A stretch of 64,000 bases of DNA from Dama dama (GCF_033118175.1 NC_083691.1:54526001-54590000), one strand, 5' to 3'. Shown: positions 12,111 to 23,615, counted from the first letter of the stretch. Numbers and translations: made by a program. The notes: generated by a model not told the origin, from the sequence alone.

Positions 12111-12345
12111 TTATTTGCAGAACGGAAAACAGACACACAGATGTAGAAAAGTGGGAAGAATGAAAAAGTGGGGAGAGGGGAGAAGGGATAAATTAAGAGG
12201 CTGGGATTAAGACATATACACTGCTATATGTAAAATAGGTAAGCAACAAAGACCTACTGTGTGGCACAGGGAACTATAGTCAATATTTTGCAATGATCTG
12301 CAAGGGAAAAGAATCTGAAAAAGAATATATATACAAGTATATGAG

Positions 12346-12558
12346 GCTTCCTCAATGGCTCAGTGGGTAAAAAATCCGCCTGCAACGCAGGAGACACAGG
12401 AGATGAAGGTTTGATCCCTGAGTCAGGAAGATCTCCTGGAGGAGGAAATGGCAACCCACTCCAGTATTCTTGTCTGGAAAAATTCCATGGACAGAGGAGC
12501 CTGGCAGGGTACTGTCCAAAGGGTCACAAAGAGCCGGACAAGACTGAGCAACTAAACA
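12346..12558 (+). mobile_element. Bov-tA type SINE inside an L1
   Basis: Similar flanks (ATATACAAGTATAT before, ATATACAAGTAGAT after) show insertion into the L1 3' end. Confidence 0.92.
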
Positions 12559-12586
12559 CATACACATATACAAGTAGATACACACA

Positions 12587-12591
<5 letters not shown>

Positions 12592-12622
<31 letters not shown>
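12592..12622. repeat. (TA)n microsatellite
   Basis: About 15 TA units within the L1 tail; likely polymorphic. Confidence 0.95.
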
Positions 12623-12625
<3 letters not shown>

Positions 12626-12690
12626 ATAACTGAATTGCTGTGCCTGAAACTAACACAAAATACTTACATTTTTTTAAAAAAGTAAAGTAA

Positions 12691-14849
12691 ATTACCATTT
12701 ATTTATGGGTCCCAAGGACCCATTCCAGATGGAATCAGAAACTCTGGAGTGGGATCCAGAAATCTATATTTTAATAAGTCCTCCAGGGGGTTCTTAGCCC
12801 CTCAAGTTTGAAAACCCCTACTCTAGAATATCTCAACCTGGATTGCAGGTTAGAATCATCTTTGGAGCTTTAAAAACATCCTGATGCCCAGACCACATCC
12901 AGTTGCGTCAGAATCACCCCGATGACATCAGTCATCTACTTGTTAAAGCTCCCTGGGTGCTTCCAGCATACAGCCAGGGCTGAGACTCACTGCTGCCCAT
13001 CTGAGCTGCCTGCCTCCAATGTGCTGAGATATTAATGGGGCAGAGGAGCCTCCAGAACACCTGTCCATCCCAGTGGGGCTTATAAATGTCATTTTCTATG
13101 TGTGCTATGACATCAAAGATCTGTTCCAGATTGCTTTTGCTAAGAATGTGTTTGCTAGCCAGTCAGTGTAGATAAGTGACTTTTAGTGAGTTTCCTTAAA
13201 ATATCATAGTAATAATAGTAATTTCTCCTGGGTAATTTAATCAGTATCCACCCCACTCAGATCTGCTTTATCTAGTCTTTGCTCTGATTAGCAAAAATGC
13301 ACAAAAGTAAGATTGTTCCCATATTCATGGATTATTCTACAAAATACTATAATTCCCCATGCCTCTTAATTGCCTGTATCTTAAAATGATACTCTTTCAT
13401 TTCAAGAGTTTTATGTCTTTAAGAACATTTGTTTTAGCCTCAAAATTTTTTTATCTTAAAGTATTAGCATGTAAAAGTAGGGAGGAAATTGATTTAGAAA
13501 TGCACTCGCTGTTATTTTGAGACCCTTCTCAGCCAGGAGAGTGTCACAGGCCCAGGTCAGGAATAATGAGTCTGCAGAAGGGCAGGACAATACCCACATA
13601 AAAGCCTTCATCCAGGCCATCCTGGATGTTGGCCCTGCTCTGTGCCTGGCATGCTCTATCTGCCACATAGGCCAACTGACAGACAGAAGTTCACAGTAAC
13701 TACTGGTGTCTCTGCCCTCCAGCCGCACCAGTACACACACGTCTCCACGTGGGTCATTTACAATGAGCTATAGTGATGCCTGGGAATCCACCTTCTGTGG
13801 AGACTGCATATTGTATAGTCAGCCCATCTCTTGGTCCTCCCAGAAAACACAGCAAGAGATTGTTAGACAACTTGAGTTCTGCTACCAACAACAGGGCCAC
13901 TGTCAGCCCAGTGCCGCCTTGATGCCATTTAGGAAAAGGCACCCCTCTTGGAGGTGTGTGCAGATGACTCCTACACACAGCCTGACAAGTAGATGGCAGG
14001 ATGGTTTCAGCCTCTACTCAAGCAAACCTGCACAAGTGTATGTGGCAGCCCCAATAACAGGAAGGCCCACTGCACCACGCTGTACCCATGGGACGAACTA
14101 CAAGATGCTAGAAAGTCAAGTCCAACCAAAAAGAGCCTATCATCCTGTGATTCACTATAAAACATACCACTTAAAACCACACTGCTTAGTCCTCTGTCTG
14201 CAGGCATGAAGCTCCAATTGTAAAAAGATCTAGGGCCCCAGGACTGGCCAGATTCACTCAGCATTTGAGGAAGGATACACAGAGCTCATGCCTGGCAGAA
14301 ACTAGACACTAGTGATGACATCTAACCACAGGACATTGAGGAATAGGGTCTCTGTCTCTGTCTCTTTCTCTCACAAAATTTCTTTTAAAAATTTTTCCAT
14401 AAGCATTCTGCAAATATTGTCACAGTTATATAATCTATCTTCTGGAAGAGCACTCAGATCTTTGAAAGGCCTTGCTAAAAATAACAGATGATAATCAGCC
14501 CTCTTGGCCACTTCCCATGAGAAGGGGAAGATCCTAACATCATGGTATCACAGACTGAAGCCCATCAGTGGATTTCCCTGGGGTACCATGTAGCAGACAG
14601 CCTCGTGGAGTGTGAACGAGGAGTGTGAACGTGGAGTGTGAACTCCTCGTGGAGTATGAGATTTGGTGAAAACTGAAAAGCAAATTATTTCACCTTTTAG
14701 AGCCTTGGCATTTTCCTCTCTAAGATGTGAGGGATAAGAGAATCTCTAGAAAAGTTCTTCGAACTGACTGAGGATGTGGGAATAGGAGGAGGCCAAAGAT
14801 GGTGACCCCTCCTGCTCTTCTCACCTCTGAACGTCTGCGTATCTTTCAG
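12691..14849. other. DNAH6 intron, mostly unassigned
   Basis: No exon recognised. Holds a (TCTC/TGTC)-rich stretch at 14348-14375 and a short repeat cluster at 14602-14659. A 167-codon + strand frame at 13706-14209 has no domain and no splice context. Confidence 0.45.
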
Positions 14850-15072
14850 TTGCCCTCTCCTGAGGATGGCGTTCTTGTCCATGGGATGTTCATGGATGCT
14901 TCTCGATGGGATAATAAGGACATGGTGATAGAAGACGCGCTGCCTGGACAGATGAATCCAATGCTGCCTGTGGTGCATTTTGAACCACGACAAAATTATG
15001 AGCCAAGCCCAACACTCTACCACTCCCCACTTTATAAGACAGGGGCCCGAGCAGGAACCCTCTCAACCACAG
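14850..15072 (+). CDS. DNAH6: DNAH6 exon (second from last)
   Basis: 223 bases with acceptor ATCTTTCAG and donor GTGAGG, 74 codons plus one base. It carries the beta-barrel end of the dynein C-terminal domain: GVLVHGMFMDASRWDNKDMV, a PMLPVVHFEP segment and CPLYKT-type SPLYKTGARAGTLSTTG at the 3' end. 'GLxLEGARWD' and 'CPxYKTxxRxGxLSTTGHSTNFV' are family hallmarks, here in DNAH6-like form. No stop or frameshift is seen. Confidence 0.94.
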
Positions 15073-15339
15073 GTGAGGACATTCTTATATCAGCATATAA
15101 ATAATGACTAAATGCAGACTACAACCAAATTCCAAATGCTTTTTTGTAATGTACAAATGGTGGTCTTGGGTCAGTTAGCCAGGCTTAAAATAATGCCGCT
15201 TATAACATACAAATTTATCAATGCTGTAAATTCTATTCATCTTAACGCTGAGTATAGATTAATATTATAAAACCAAGGCTTGTTTCTATTAGTCTGGTGG
15301 AGGTAAGGAGTTAAAAATAGTTTATTGAGCAACGTCTCC

Positions 15340-16250
15340 TAATTTCAAAATGATGGACTGAGTAGACACTAAAACATTGCGACTCAGCATAGAAGGAGAT
15401 TTTAAAATAAATAAATGAATGCCGTGGTACAAAAGGGGAAATCTTAGTAGTCCTGAAACTGAGATATAGCCCTGAAAAAAAGGAACCAGATCTTTAAAAA
15501 GCCATTATCAACAGATAAGCTGAAAGACTGAATGCAGATAGCTAAAGAGTGAACTAAGAGAATGCACTGAGGAAATCCCTAAAAATACAGCTCAAAGCAA
15601 TTTTTTTTTTTTTTAACGTAACACTGTGGAAAGAGTCAAAATTTCCAACATTTATCTAGTACGTAATCTGGAAAGAGAAAAGAGAGAAAAATGGAAGAAC
15701 AATAATATTTGAAAAAGTGGCTGATAATTTCCCAGAACCAAAGAAACACTTGAGTCCTCAGGTTAAGAGAGCTCACAAAGTAGAAGCGGTAATTTTTTAA
15801 AATAGACAAGCCAATAAACAATCAAATTTTAAAAGAAACCTAGATATATCAAAGTGATACTTATGATTATCAGAAAGAAAATTCTCAAAGAGACAAAATG
15901 TATTAATAGGCTGGAAATAAAATTCCAGAAAATGAGAATCAGATTGACTTCAGACGTGTCTCATCATCCACAGTGCACATAAAAAGATAATAGAGACACC
16001 TCTTCAAAGTGTTGAAGATAAACGACCTTAAACTAGAATGGCAAATGCAACCAGATTATCATCTGAAAGGAAAGTTGTAATAACAACTGTCTTGAACATA
16101 CAAAGTCTCTATATTAATCACTACTGATCCTCTATTTAAAACTCACACACAGAGTTAAATCTTTAATAGTTTGATGATAAAAATGAATTTATAATAACTT
16201 GGAACTAAATTTCCAAATGACAGAAATATCAGATGGGGGAGCAGGGCAAA
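15340..16250 (+). mobile_element. Degenerate old L1 (L1M/HAL1-like) fragment, sense
   Basis: A-rich sequence with L1 ORF1-end phrases such as 'aagtgttgaagataaacgac' and 'ctagaatggcaaatgcaacc'; many stops. Includes a poly(T) run at 15601. Confidence 0.55.
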
Positions 16251-16429
16251 AAGAACTAAAACAGTTGTTCTCATTTCAATGGAGGATGTGTAGATACTGA
16301 TGATATTTATTTTTCTCAGTTAAAGGATGTCCTTTCAGGGCAAGGTACAGAGTAGAACTAAGGTAGCCACTCATGTCACATGATCTACCACTCCCAAGAC
16401 AAGTCTAAAACACACATTATTCAAAGGTA

Positions 16430-16855
16430 TTTTTAAAATTAATATGGTATTTACAAGTTTTTGTAGGGATATATGCATTATTTATTTTGGATAAGTACCT
16501 AGGAATGGAATGATGACTCAGGCAGTAGGTATATGTTTAACATTTTAAGATACAGCCAAAATGTTTTCCAAAGTGACCATAGCACTTAACATCCCCACCA
16601 GCAGTATATGGGGGTTCTAGATCCTCCAGATCCTCACCACTACTTAGTATGATCAGTCCTTTTCATTTCAGATGATAGATGACAGATAGCTTGATGATAG
16701 ATAGACAATAGAATATAGTGGTATCTAATTTTCATTTCCCTAATGACTAGTGACAGTAACCATCTTTTCTGGTGCTTAGTTACATCTTCTCAGATGAAGT
16801 GTCTGTTCCAATCTTTTGTCCATTTTTTAACAGTCATTTCTCCTCTTATTTATTA
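16430..16855 (-). mobile_element. Old L1 fragment, antisense
   Basis: 'ggatatatgcattatttatt', 'catccccaccagcagtatat' and 'tttgtccattttttaacag' are the reverse of the L1 ORF2 3' region. Confidence 0.7.
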
Positions 16856-16899
16856 CTGGCTAAAATTCCAACAGGAAGTCTGTGGTTTGCAGGAAGAGG

Positions 16900-17190
16900 C
16901 AAAAGTAGTAATTAATATGACAATGCACTGGCACAAGACTCAATGAACAGATCAAATTTTGTACTGGATAGACAGCACAGAAACACACTGTGTATATGGG
17001 GAACTTGACATGTAATAGCAGCATCATTTAAAATTGGTCAGGAAGAGGGAGATTATTCCATAAATGATCCTGGGACAACTGGTTTGCCAAACTAAGATCC
17101 TTATCTCATATCACTATAAAAATTAAATCACAGGTGGACTTAATCACCATTAAAATTTAAAATTATTAACCTAAATGAAATAATGGCTCT
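16900..17190 (+). mobile_element. Old L1 ORF2 fragment, sense
   Basis: 'atgacaatgcactggcacaa' and 'ctgggacaactggtttgcca' resemble the usual L1 ORF2 3' segment; decayed. Confidence 0.65.
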
Positions 17191-17202
17191 AAGTAGTAAT
17201 TG

Positions 17203-17395
17203 AGCTTCCCTGGTGGCTCAGTGGTAAAAAAAAATCCACATGCCAATGAAGGAGATGAGAAGATCCCCTGGAGAAGGGAATGGCAACCCACTCCAGTATT
17301 CTTGCCTGGAGAAGTCTCTGGACAGCGGAGCCTGATAGGCTACACAGTCCATGGGGTCACAGAGGAGTCAGACGTAATTTGGTGACTAAACAACA
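17203..17395 (+). mobile_element. Bov-tA type SINE
   Basis: 'gcttccctggtggctcagtg' head, ends 'ttggtgactaaacaac'. Confidence 0.93.
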
Positions 17396-17449
17396 AGTAA
17401 TGATTAGCTTCTGTGGACACTCCTTTCAAAGAAAGACAACCAGACACAA

Positions 17450-17800
17450 GGTGTTTCCTGATGGCAGTGCACACCACTTAGGAAGTATTCTTGCCAAAAA
17501 ACCTCAACCCTCAATATGATCACACCTCTAGATCTAACCACTCTTACAGGGATAGGGAAACATGTGTAAAATCACCAAAGGGACACTGTCAGCAAAAGCC
17601 AGACTCCGGGAAACCTTATGGGACAAACAGCCTGGTTGTTCCAACAAATATATTACAAAGGAGTGGCAAAAGAAACAGAGGGAAACTATCAATCGAAAGA
17701 GATCCAAGAGACACATCACTGTTGCAAGATGCGGACCTTATTTGTATCTCAAATCAAACAAATGGTTACTATACATATATCTACTGTAATATTGCTATAA
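17450..17800 (+). mobile_element. Probable old L1 3' untranslated remnant, sense
   Basis: 'gggaaaccttatgggacaaa', 'ccaacaaatatattacaaag' and 'ggaccttatttgtatctcaa' resemble mammalian L1M 3' ends. Several overlapping open frames here have no protein similarity. Confidence 0.5.
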
Positions 17801-18102
17801 AAATGTTACTCAAGCACTCTCCAAGGCACATGCAGGGAATGACATACAAAGATAAGGAGAGGGGAGACGTAGGCATTCTCTGCTGGGGACACCCCCAGTT
17901 TTCCCAGCTTCCAGGCAGATGAAGTTTGCTGTGAATGCCAGAAAGCTCCCATCTTGAGGGCAAGGCTCTCTTCTTCTCATCCTGGTCTTCGTCCCCTCAC
18001 ACAGGCCCATGATGAAGAAACTGCAAAACTGATCTCTTACTTCAGATGTCTCAGAGCTGAGGACAAATTAGGACCCCAGTGCCTACCTGCTGGGTGGAAC
18101 AA

Positions 18103-18415
18103 AGTGTGGATGGATGGATGGAGACAAGCAGATGGACAAATGGATGGGTGAATGGAGAAATGGATGGATGGCTGGAGGGAGACAAGCATATGGACAAGTA
18201 GATGGATGGGCGGATGGATAGATGGATGGATGGATGGACAGACAAGCAGGTGGACAAATGGATGGATGGATGGATAGATGGATGGATGGATGGATGGACA
18301 AACAGAAGGATAGATGCATGGATGGATGGATGGATGGAAGGATGAGTGGAAAAGCAGATGGACAAACGGATGGATGGATGGACAGACAAGCAGATGGACA
18401 AATGGATGGATGCCT
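18103..18415. repeat. GGAT-based minisatellite, last DNAH6 intron
   Basis: About 310 bases of TGGA/GGAT units, with a recurring interspersed unit 'gacaagcagatggacaaatg'. Frames on both strands stay open only because of the tetranucleotide (for example a Pro-Ser-Ile-His repeat on the - strand). Confidence 0.95.
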
Positions 18416-18731
18416 AACCTACCAACCACGTCCCCTGAGTCTCACTAAAAGCTCAGGCCTCAATCTCCTAATGCAATGCTCAGAGACAGACTGCAGGGAG
18501 ATTGAAACAATTTTCTAAGGTTATACAAGGTCTAAACTGGATAGGTCCTAAAGGATCATTTGTTCTAACATCTTCATTTTATGGAGCATAAAACTGAACA
18601 CCACAGAGAATTGTTGCCTCTTTAGAGACACAGACAGGTCTGGAACCCAAATGTCTTGACTCCTGGTACCATGATTTTTATATTAAGGGGTTGTTCTTTA
18701 ACAACACTTTTTTCCTTGTATCCTTAACTAG
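18416..18731. other. End of last DNAH6 intron
   Basis: Single-copy-looking sequence up to the AACTAG acceptor; nothing else recognised. Confidence 0.5.
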
Positions 18732-18835
18732 GTCATTCAACCAACTTTGTGGTGACCATCCTCTTACCCTCCAAGCGGTCCAAAGATTACTGGATTGCCA
18801 AAGGATCGGCTTTACTCTGCCAGCTAAATGAGTGA
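18732..18835 (+). CDS. DNAH6: DNAH6 terminal coding exon with stop codon
   Basis: After an AACTAG acceptor, two bases complete the glycine codon and the exon reads HSTNFVVTILLPSKRSKDYW, then IAKGSALLCQLNE and a TGA stop at 18833-18835. 'STNFV...LP...W..RG.ALLCQL' is the usual extreme C-terminus of axonemal dynein heavy chains, so the protein ends at the normal place. The six exons together give about 288 residues of an expected total above 4,100. The gene looks intact over this span. Confidence 0.95.
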
Positions 18836-19010
18836 AAACATGCCACCTCTGTGCTCTTCAGAACCAGACCAGAGGTCTTTCCCTAATGGGGAGAAAATTC
18901 TGCATAACTTACAAATAAGCAAAAGGGGTTTGCTCGTGATCTGACGTAAACATAGCTAGTGTGGCTTTTATTTCTTTTATAACCTAGAATAAAGTGTTTG
19001 AGTTCTTTCT
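18836..19010 (+). other. DNAH6: DNAH6 3' untranslated region (inferred)
   Basis: About 170 bases from the stop codon to just past the AATAAA at 18988. The end point is inferred from the usual 10-25 base spacing between signal and cleavage site; a GT/T-rich stretch follows, as expected downstream of a cleavage site. Confidence 0.6.
18988..18993 (+). terminator. DNAH6: Polyadenylation signal AATAAA, DNAH6
   Basis: Canonical hexamer 153 bases after the stop, followed by a GTGTTTGAGTT element. It is the first such signal on the + strand after the terminal exon. Confidence 0.7.
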
Positions 19011-19428
19011 TTCTGCTGGTAATTTAAACTCTGATGTGAAAGCAGTGGGTTTACCCTCACATCTTAAGCCTACTCCCCCTCCCCCATGTGAGAGGCAGCT
19101 TCCCATTTGTAAGGAGTTGGGCCCAGCATGAAGGGGCAGAAAGGGGTTGGGCAGAGTCAGAGCCCAGGACTTCCTCATCCATCAGGGCTTCCTTCCTCTT
19201 TACATGAACATGAAAGGCCCAGTGTACATGTCAGTCACATGGCCCTAGGTCCTTCAATTTCTAGACCAGATTAAAAGCCTAATGCATGAGATCTGGGCCC
19301 ACGGTGACATTCCTCCACCCTGTGGGGCTGGATTGCAATTCTTAGAAGAGCCTGTGGTGCTCTCACAAAAGAGCAGGTCACTCCCGTCCAAGTACAGAGG
19401 AACTTTCCACTTTAGGATAAAACTACTG

Positions 19429-19642
19429 GGCTTCCCTGGTGGTTCCGATGGTAAAGATGGCTCAGATGCCTGCAAAGCAAGAGACCCAGGTTGATCCCTG
19501 GGTCAGAAAGATCCCCTAGAGAAGGAAGTGGCTCCCTACTCCAGTATTCTTGCCTGGAGAATCCCATGAATGGGGAAGCATGCCGGATTACAGTCCATAG
19601 GGTTGCAAAGAGTCAGACACGACTGAGCCACTAACACTTTCA
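19429..19642 (+). mobile_element. Bov-tA type SINE, downstream of DNAH6
   Basis: 'gggcttccctggtggttccg' head and 'cactaacactttcatg' tail, in the DNAH6-TRABD2A intergenic interval. Confidence 0.93.
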
Positions 19643-19747
19643 TGTGAAAACTGGCCAAGTCCCCCCCCAGGTGCACTGGCGCTCCTGACACCTCAGAGGT
19701 TGCTGGGCCAGTGCTGACATGGAGCAGCCACTTTGGGGTGGTTTGTT

Positions 19748-20058
19748 TTTTAAATTTTTATTTATTTGTCTGTGCTGGATCTTCACTGCTGTGCCCAGGC
19801 TTTCCCTAGTTGCAGCGAGTGGGGGCTAGTTTTGGTTGCTGTGTGTGGGCTTCTCCTTGCGGTGGTTTCTCTTGTTGCAGAGCACAGACTCTAAGCATGT
19901 GGGCTTCAGAAGTTGCAGCACACAGGCTCAGTAGCTGTGGCATGCAGACTTAGTTGCTCTCTGGCATGTGGAATTTTCCCAGACCAGGGATCGAACCCAC
20001 GTCCCTGAACCCATGTCCCCTGCAATGGCAGGTGGATTCTTATCCACTGTACCATCAC
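19748..20058 (-). mobile_element. CHR-type SINE, antisense
   Basis: 'tgtgctggatcttcactgct' to 'atccactgtaccatcac', with a small internal duplication 'acccacgtccctgaacccat'. Confidence 0.87.
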
Positions 20059-20284
20059 TGTGTTTTGCAAACCATTTTGCCAACAGAATCTGTTGCTTCC
20101 TTGGCCCTAATATGAGCCAAGAACTTGGGTACCACTCAGCTAGGATGTGGGCCTCTGGAGAAAGCCATGACACCCACTTAACAGGAAGTTGAAAGAACAG
20201 AATCAGCCACAGTAATCCTTCCCTCCTGTTTACCTCCCTTCTTCCACCTTCATATTAAAAAACAGAGACATCACTTTACTGACA

Positions 20285-20738
20285 AAGGCCCGTCTAGTCA
20301 AAGCTATGGTTTTTGCAGCAGTCATGTACAGATGTGAGAGTTGGACCATAAAGAAGGCTTAGCACCAAAGCATTGATGCTTTCAAACTGTGGTGCTGGAG
20401 AAGACTCTTGAGAGTCCCTTGGAGAGCAAGGAGATCAAATCAGTCAATCCTAAAGGAAATCAACCCTGAATATTCATTGGAAGACTGATGCTAAAGCTCC
20501 AATACTTTGACCACCTGATGCAAAGAGCTGACTCAGTGAAAAGACCCTGATGCTGGGAAAGAACTGAAGGCAGGAGGAGAAGGGGATGACAGAGGATGGG
20601 ATGGTTGGATGGCATCACTGACTCAGCGGACATGAGTTTGAGCAAATTCCGGGAGACAGAGAAGACAGGAAAGCCTGGTGTGCTGCAGTCTACGGAGTAG
20701 CAAAGAGTCGGACACGATGGAGCGACTGAACAGCAAAA
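20285..20738 (+). mobile_element. BovB LINE 3' end fragment, sense
   Basis: Encodes decayed BovB reverse-transcriptase C-terminus (KARLVKAMVFAAVMYRCESW-like, with a stop) and ends in 'gacacgatggagcgactgaa'. It parallels the longer copy at 56061-58312. Confidence 0.9.
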
Positions 20739-21290
20739 ACAACCCCACCTTCATTCCGCTACCTACCAAAGTTAAGAACAGACTCAAGTCACTGAGAAGC
20801 AAGGTGCTTCTTACATCACTGATGATGTAAGGAACCACTTACATCAGTGCAGAAATCAGCAACTCCTCCTTGGTGCTTCAAGAAAGAAGCTATGGGAGTG
20901 GCTACAGCTGCAGAAGTCAGATGGTTGACATTAGGTACCTGAGCAGCTATAATCCGAGATCAGAAAGCTGCAGGAAACTGTGCCAACCTCATGCAGAGCC
21001 TAGCCACTGCACAAACTTGTGTCTGCTGGAGCTGGCACACAACTGCCACCACTATTAAAGAAAAAGGTCTTCTGCCCCTTTCACCTTCTGAATCTCCCTC
21101 AGTGTATCTCATGGGAAGACTCTCGATCACAGCAGCAAGGGTATCTGTGAAAGTTCCGCCCTCCCACTTCAGCCCTCCCACAGCGGGCACGGAGTGGAGC
21201 AAAGGTGGCGGACATGGATCCTGAGTGCCATCACATTACTCCTTCTGTGGGACCCCAAAGACATTCCCAGCCCTGGAAACGACAAAGAAT
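20739..21290. other. Intergenic, DNAH6 to TRABD2A remnant
   Basis: No gene or clear repeat recognised; short open frames only. Confidence 0.4.
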
Positions 21291-21605
21291 GAACCCACAA
21301 GAAAGTCTCTGGGACTCATAGACTTAGAAAATAAACTTACAGTTGCCAGGGAGACAAGGATAGGGAGTTTGCGATGGACATGTACACACAACTATATTCA
21401 GAATGGGTAACCAACAAGGACATGTATAACACATGGAACTCAATATTATGTGGCAGCCTGGATGGGAGTGGGGTTTAGGGGAGAATGGATACACATACAT
21501 ATGGCTGAGTCTCTTTGCTGAACACCTGAAACTACCGCAACATTGTCAATAAGCTATACACCAATACAAAATAAAGTTTGAAAAAAAGAGAGAGAGAGAG
21601 AGAGA
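21290..21605 (+). mobile_element. Ruminant L1 3' end, sense
   Basis: 'ggatagggagtttgcgatgg', 'atgtggcagcctggatggga' and 'ctatacaccaatacaaaata' then an (AGAG)n tail, the usual 3' end of artiodactyl L1. Confidence 0.87.
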
Positions 21606-21931
21606 AACTCTCTAGAAAGGAAAGCAGAGCTGCAAGCCCAGGCAATCAAGGTAACCAAAACAAGATTAGGAACAAACACACCTGCTGCTTATCAGCCCGG
21701 TCCAAGTTCTGGGTAGGCCCTCTGGGTTTCTGTGAGCTGCTCAGAGGCCAAGGAGAACCATAAGGAAACTCAGCCACATGTAGGAGTTCCTGGTCGGTAA
21801 CCCAGGTGAATCCCGGGGAGGAGGATGGGCTGGGGGGGACAGTGCGTGGAGACTAGCTGAAAGTTTCCATTTCAGACTCAATCAGGGCAGTTTGGCTCTT
21901 ACTCACTATTTAGAGATATTCTCCATAATAC

Positions 21932-21937
21932 TTTATT
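21932..21937 (-). terminator. TRABD2A: Candidate polyadenylation signal of the dead TRABD2A gene
   Basis: AATAAA on the - strand (TTTATT on +), about 670 bases beyond the terminal exon. It suggests a former 3' untranslated region of roughly 21.9-22.6 kb, ending about 2.9 kb from the DNAH6 cleavage site. Other hexamers further left lie in L1 sequence. Confidence 0.4.
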
Positions 21938-22608
21938 TGGAAAACACAAAGACATATAAATAATAACACACAGGACAAGGGTAGGAGGAGAGTTTGAAAA
22001 TCACTTTCTCGCATAGCACCTCTGACAAACCCTACCATCCATCAGTCTTCACATGTGGATAAAACAACCTCACACACTATACCTGGTGAAAGCATCAGTC
22101 AGAGTACAGGAGGCACCCTAGTCACCAGACCTTGAACAGAGAGGAGCAGAACAGAAGTCCCAGGGCCTGCTGTCTCCACTGCAGCCAGAACCAGGAGACA
22201 ATGAGGAGAAGGGTGACAGAAAGAAGGGGCAGGGTCCATGGCTGCAGGCAGGCCCAGGAGTGGGGCTAGGAGTGCAGCAGAGGTGGGATTCAGAGCATGT
22301 CAGCAAAAAGAGTTGTCTGATTGATATACACAATGTAGAGGGGGAAATCTACACACAAAAAAATGATTTTCATACAATTCATTTACAATTAATTATTATC
22401 ACACAGCTCATTATGTTACAAAACTATACACTTCCCCCAAGCACTGGTGGATAACCCAAAGTCATTCCTTGGAAAAAAGAATCAGTGCTGGCTTTTATTC
22501 TGAGTCTCTTTTGGGTTGTGCCTATCAGGGCCAGCCCAGAGTGTGGAGTACAGGAAGGGCTGTCCTTCAAGTCCAAGGGGTCAGGGTCTTGGCTTGACTC
22601 CTCTGGTC

Positions 22609-22792
22609 AATATAGGAAGTATGTCTCTGTTTGGAAAGCCAGCACCAGCACCAAGAATGCAGGAGTCCAGAGAGACAGGCAGGCGCTGCCAGCCACCATC
22701 TAGCTGTGGGGTTATTGCCTGGGATGAGGAGCAACAGATCGGTGGAGATGGGCCTGTCCAGAACAGGGACCTGGAGCTGTGGGACTGCAGCA
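22609..22792 (-). pseudogene. TRABD2A: TRABD2A pseudogene, terminal coding exon (frameshifted)
   Basis: TRABD2A (TIKI1) is a membrane-anchored metalloprotease of the TraB family that trims the N-terminus of Wnt proteins. Reading leftward after an AATGAG acceptor, this exon gives VPQLQVPVLDRPISTD, matching the segment just before the C-terminal hydrophobic tail of human TRABD2A. One base is then missing (about 22700-22725). The remembered hydrophobic tail (ACLSLWTPAFLVLVLAFQ-type) is found only in another frame, just after an in-frame TAG at 22700-22702. The original frame instead runs on into an unrelated Cys/Trp-rich tail, so the membrane anchor would be lost. The acceptor phase fits the exon at 23616-23845. 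Confidence 0.8.
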
Positions 22793-23615
22793 CTCATTGA
22801 TAAAGAAAAAAAGTCTTTGGGCACAACAGGAGCAACTAGACACTCCGAGGCCCCCAGAGGCCTGCACGGCTTCTTTCCACCTCTCTCCTCCAAAGACAGG
22901 ACTGGATTTCAGGATGTTAATAGGTTTCCTACATCTCGGCATTTTTACCCCAGCCACAAGAAAACCAAATGGTACAGATGCTAAGACTAGCACACTGATG
23001 ACTCTCCCTCAGCTCTCTGCTTCTTGGTTCAAGGATTATGAAAACTAGGTTACTCAAACTTGCTAATCATCAGCATCTGGGCAATGTCAGGCAAGGACCC
23101 TGACCACACACACAGGCACCACCAAGCTAGTATGATTCCTCCCTGGCTCTCTGGCTCTCTCCCCTATCCCAGCTTGGGTCTGGTGTGAACACCATGCAGC
23201 CATCTCAGGTCAAGACAGTAGGAGCCAAGAGGCCCATGACCTCAGGCTCACCTGGTCCTTTCAGCTCAGCTCAGGTGTAATGTGCCCAACGCTTGCATGG
23301 CCACCTTGAAAGAAAAGACCCCAGACTGAGAATGTAATAAACAGGTCAGTGTATACCTCCATCAGTGAAGACTGGTTAAATTTAATCTGGGTTCCCCTCC
23401 ATCAGAACGGACAGAAGACGCCCCCCCCCGCCCCACACCCAGGGCTGTGAGGAACAGGAAAGGCTGCTCCCTAACGGTGGGGACACTCACCCCAACCACA
23501 GCCTTGAACCTCTGCCTAAGCAAACAAGACCCACATTCCTGGACTGCTGCTCACCGGCACTTACCGAGTGAAGACCCATCAGGGGATGGGGTTCTGGCCG
23601 GCCCAGTTGCCTCAC
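22793..23615. other. Former TRABD2A intron
   Basis: Sequence between two pseudogene exons; no other feature recognised apart from a C-rich run at 23421. Confidence 0.5.

Larger units (their letters stand above)
12112..12690 (+). mobile_element. Ruminant L1 3' end, sense, split by a SINE
   Basis: 'aagacatatacactgctata', 'ggcacagggaactatagtca' and, after the SINE, 'actgaattgctgtgcctgaa' are consecutive parts of the artiodactyl L1 3' untranslated region. Confidence 0.85.

Noticed and set aside
13706..14209. 167-codon open frame in a DNAH6 intron
   Set aside because: No domain, no supporting splice or promoter context, composition like the surrounding intron; chance open frame.
18037..18429. 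Repetitive 'HPSIHPSI' protein on the - strand
   Set aside because: A translation artefact of the GGAT minisatellite; all frames of such a tetranucleotide stay open.
22567..22893. 108-codon - strand frame as an intact TRABD2A C-terminus
   Set aside because: It begins in the intron and its second half is out of the homologous frame; the true hydrophobic tail is in another frame behind a stop.
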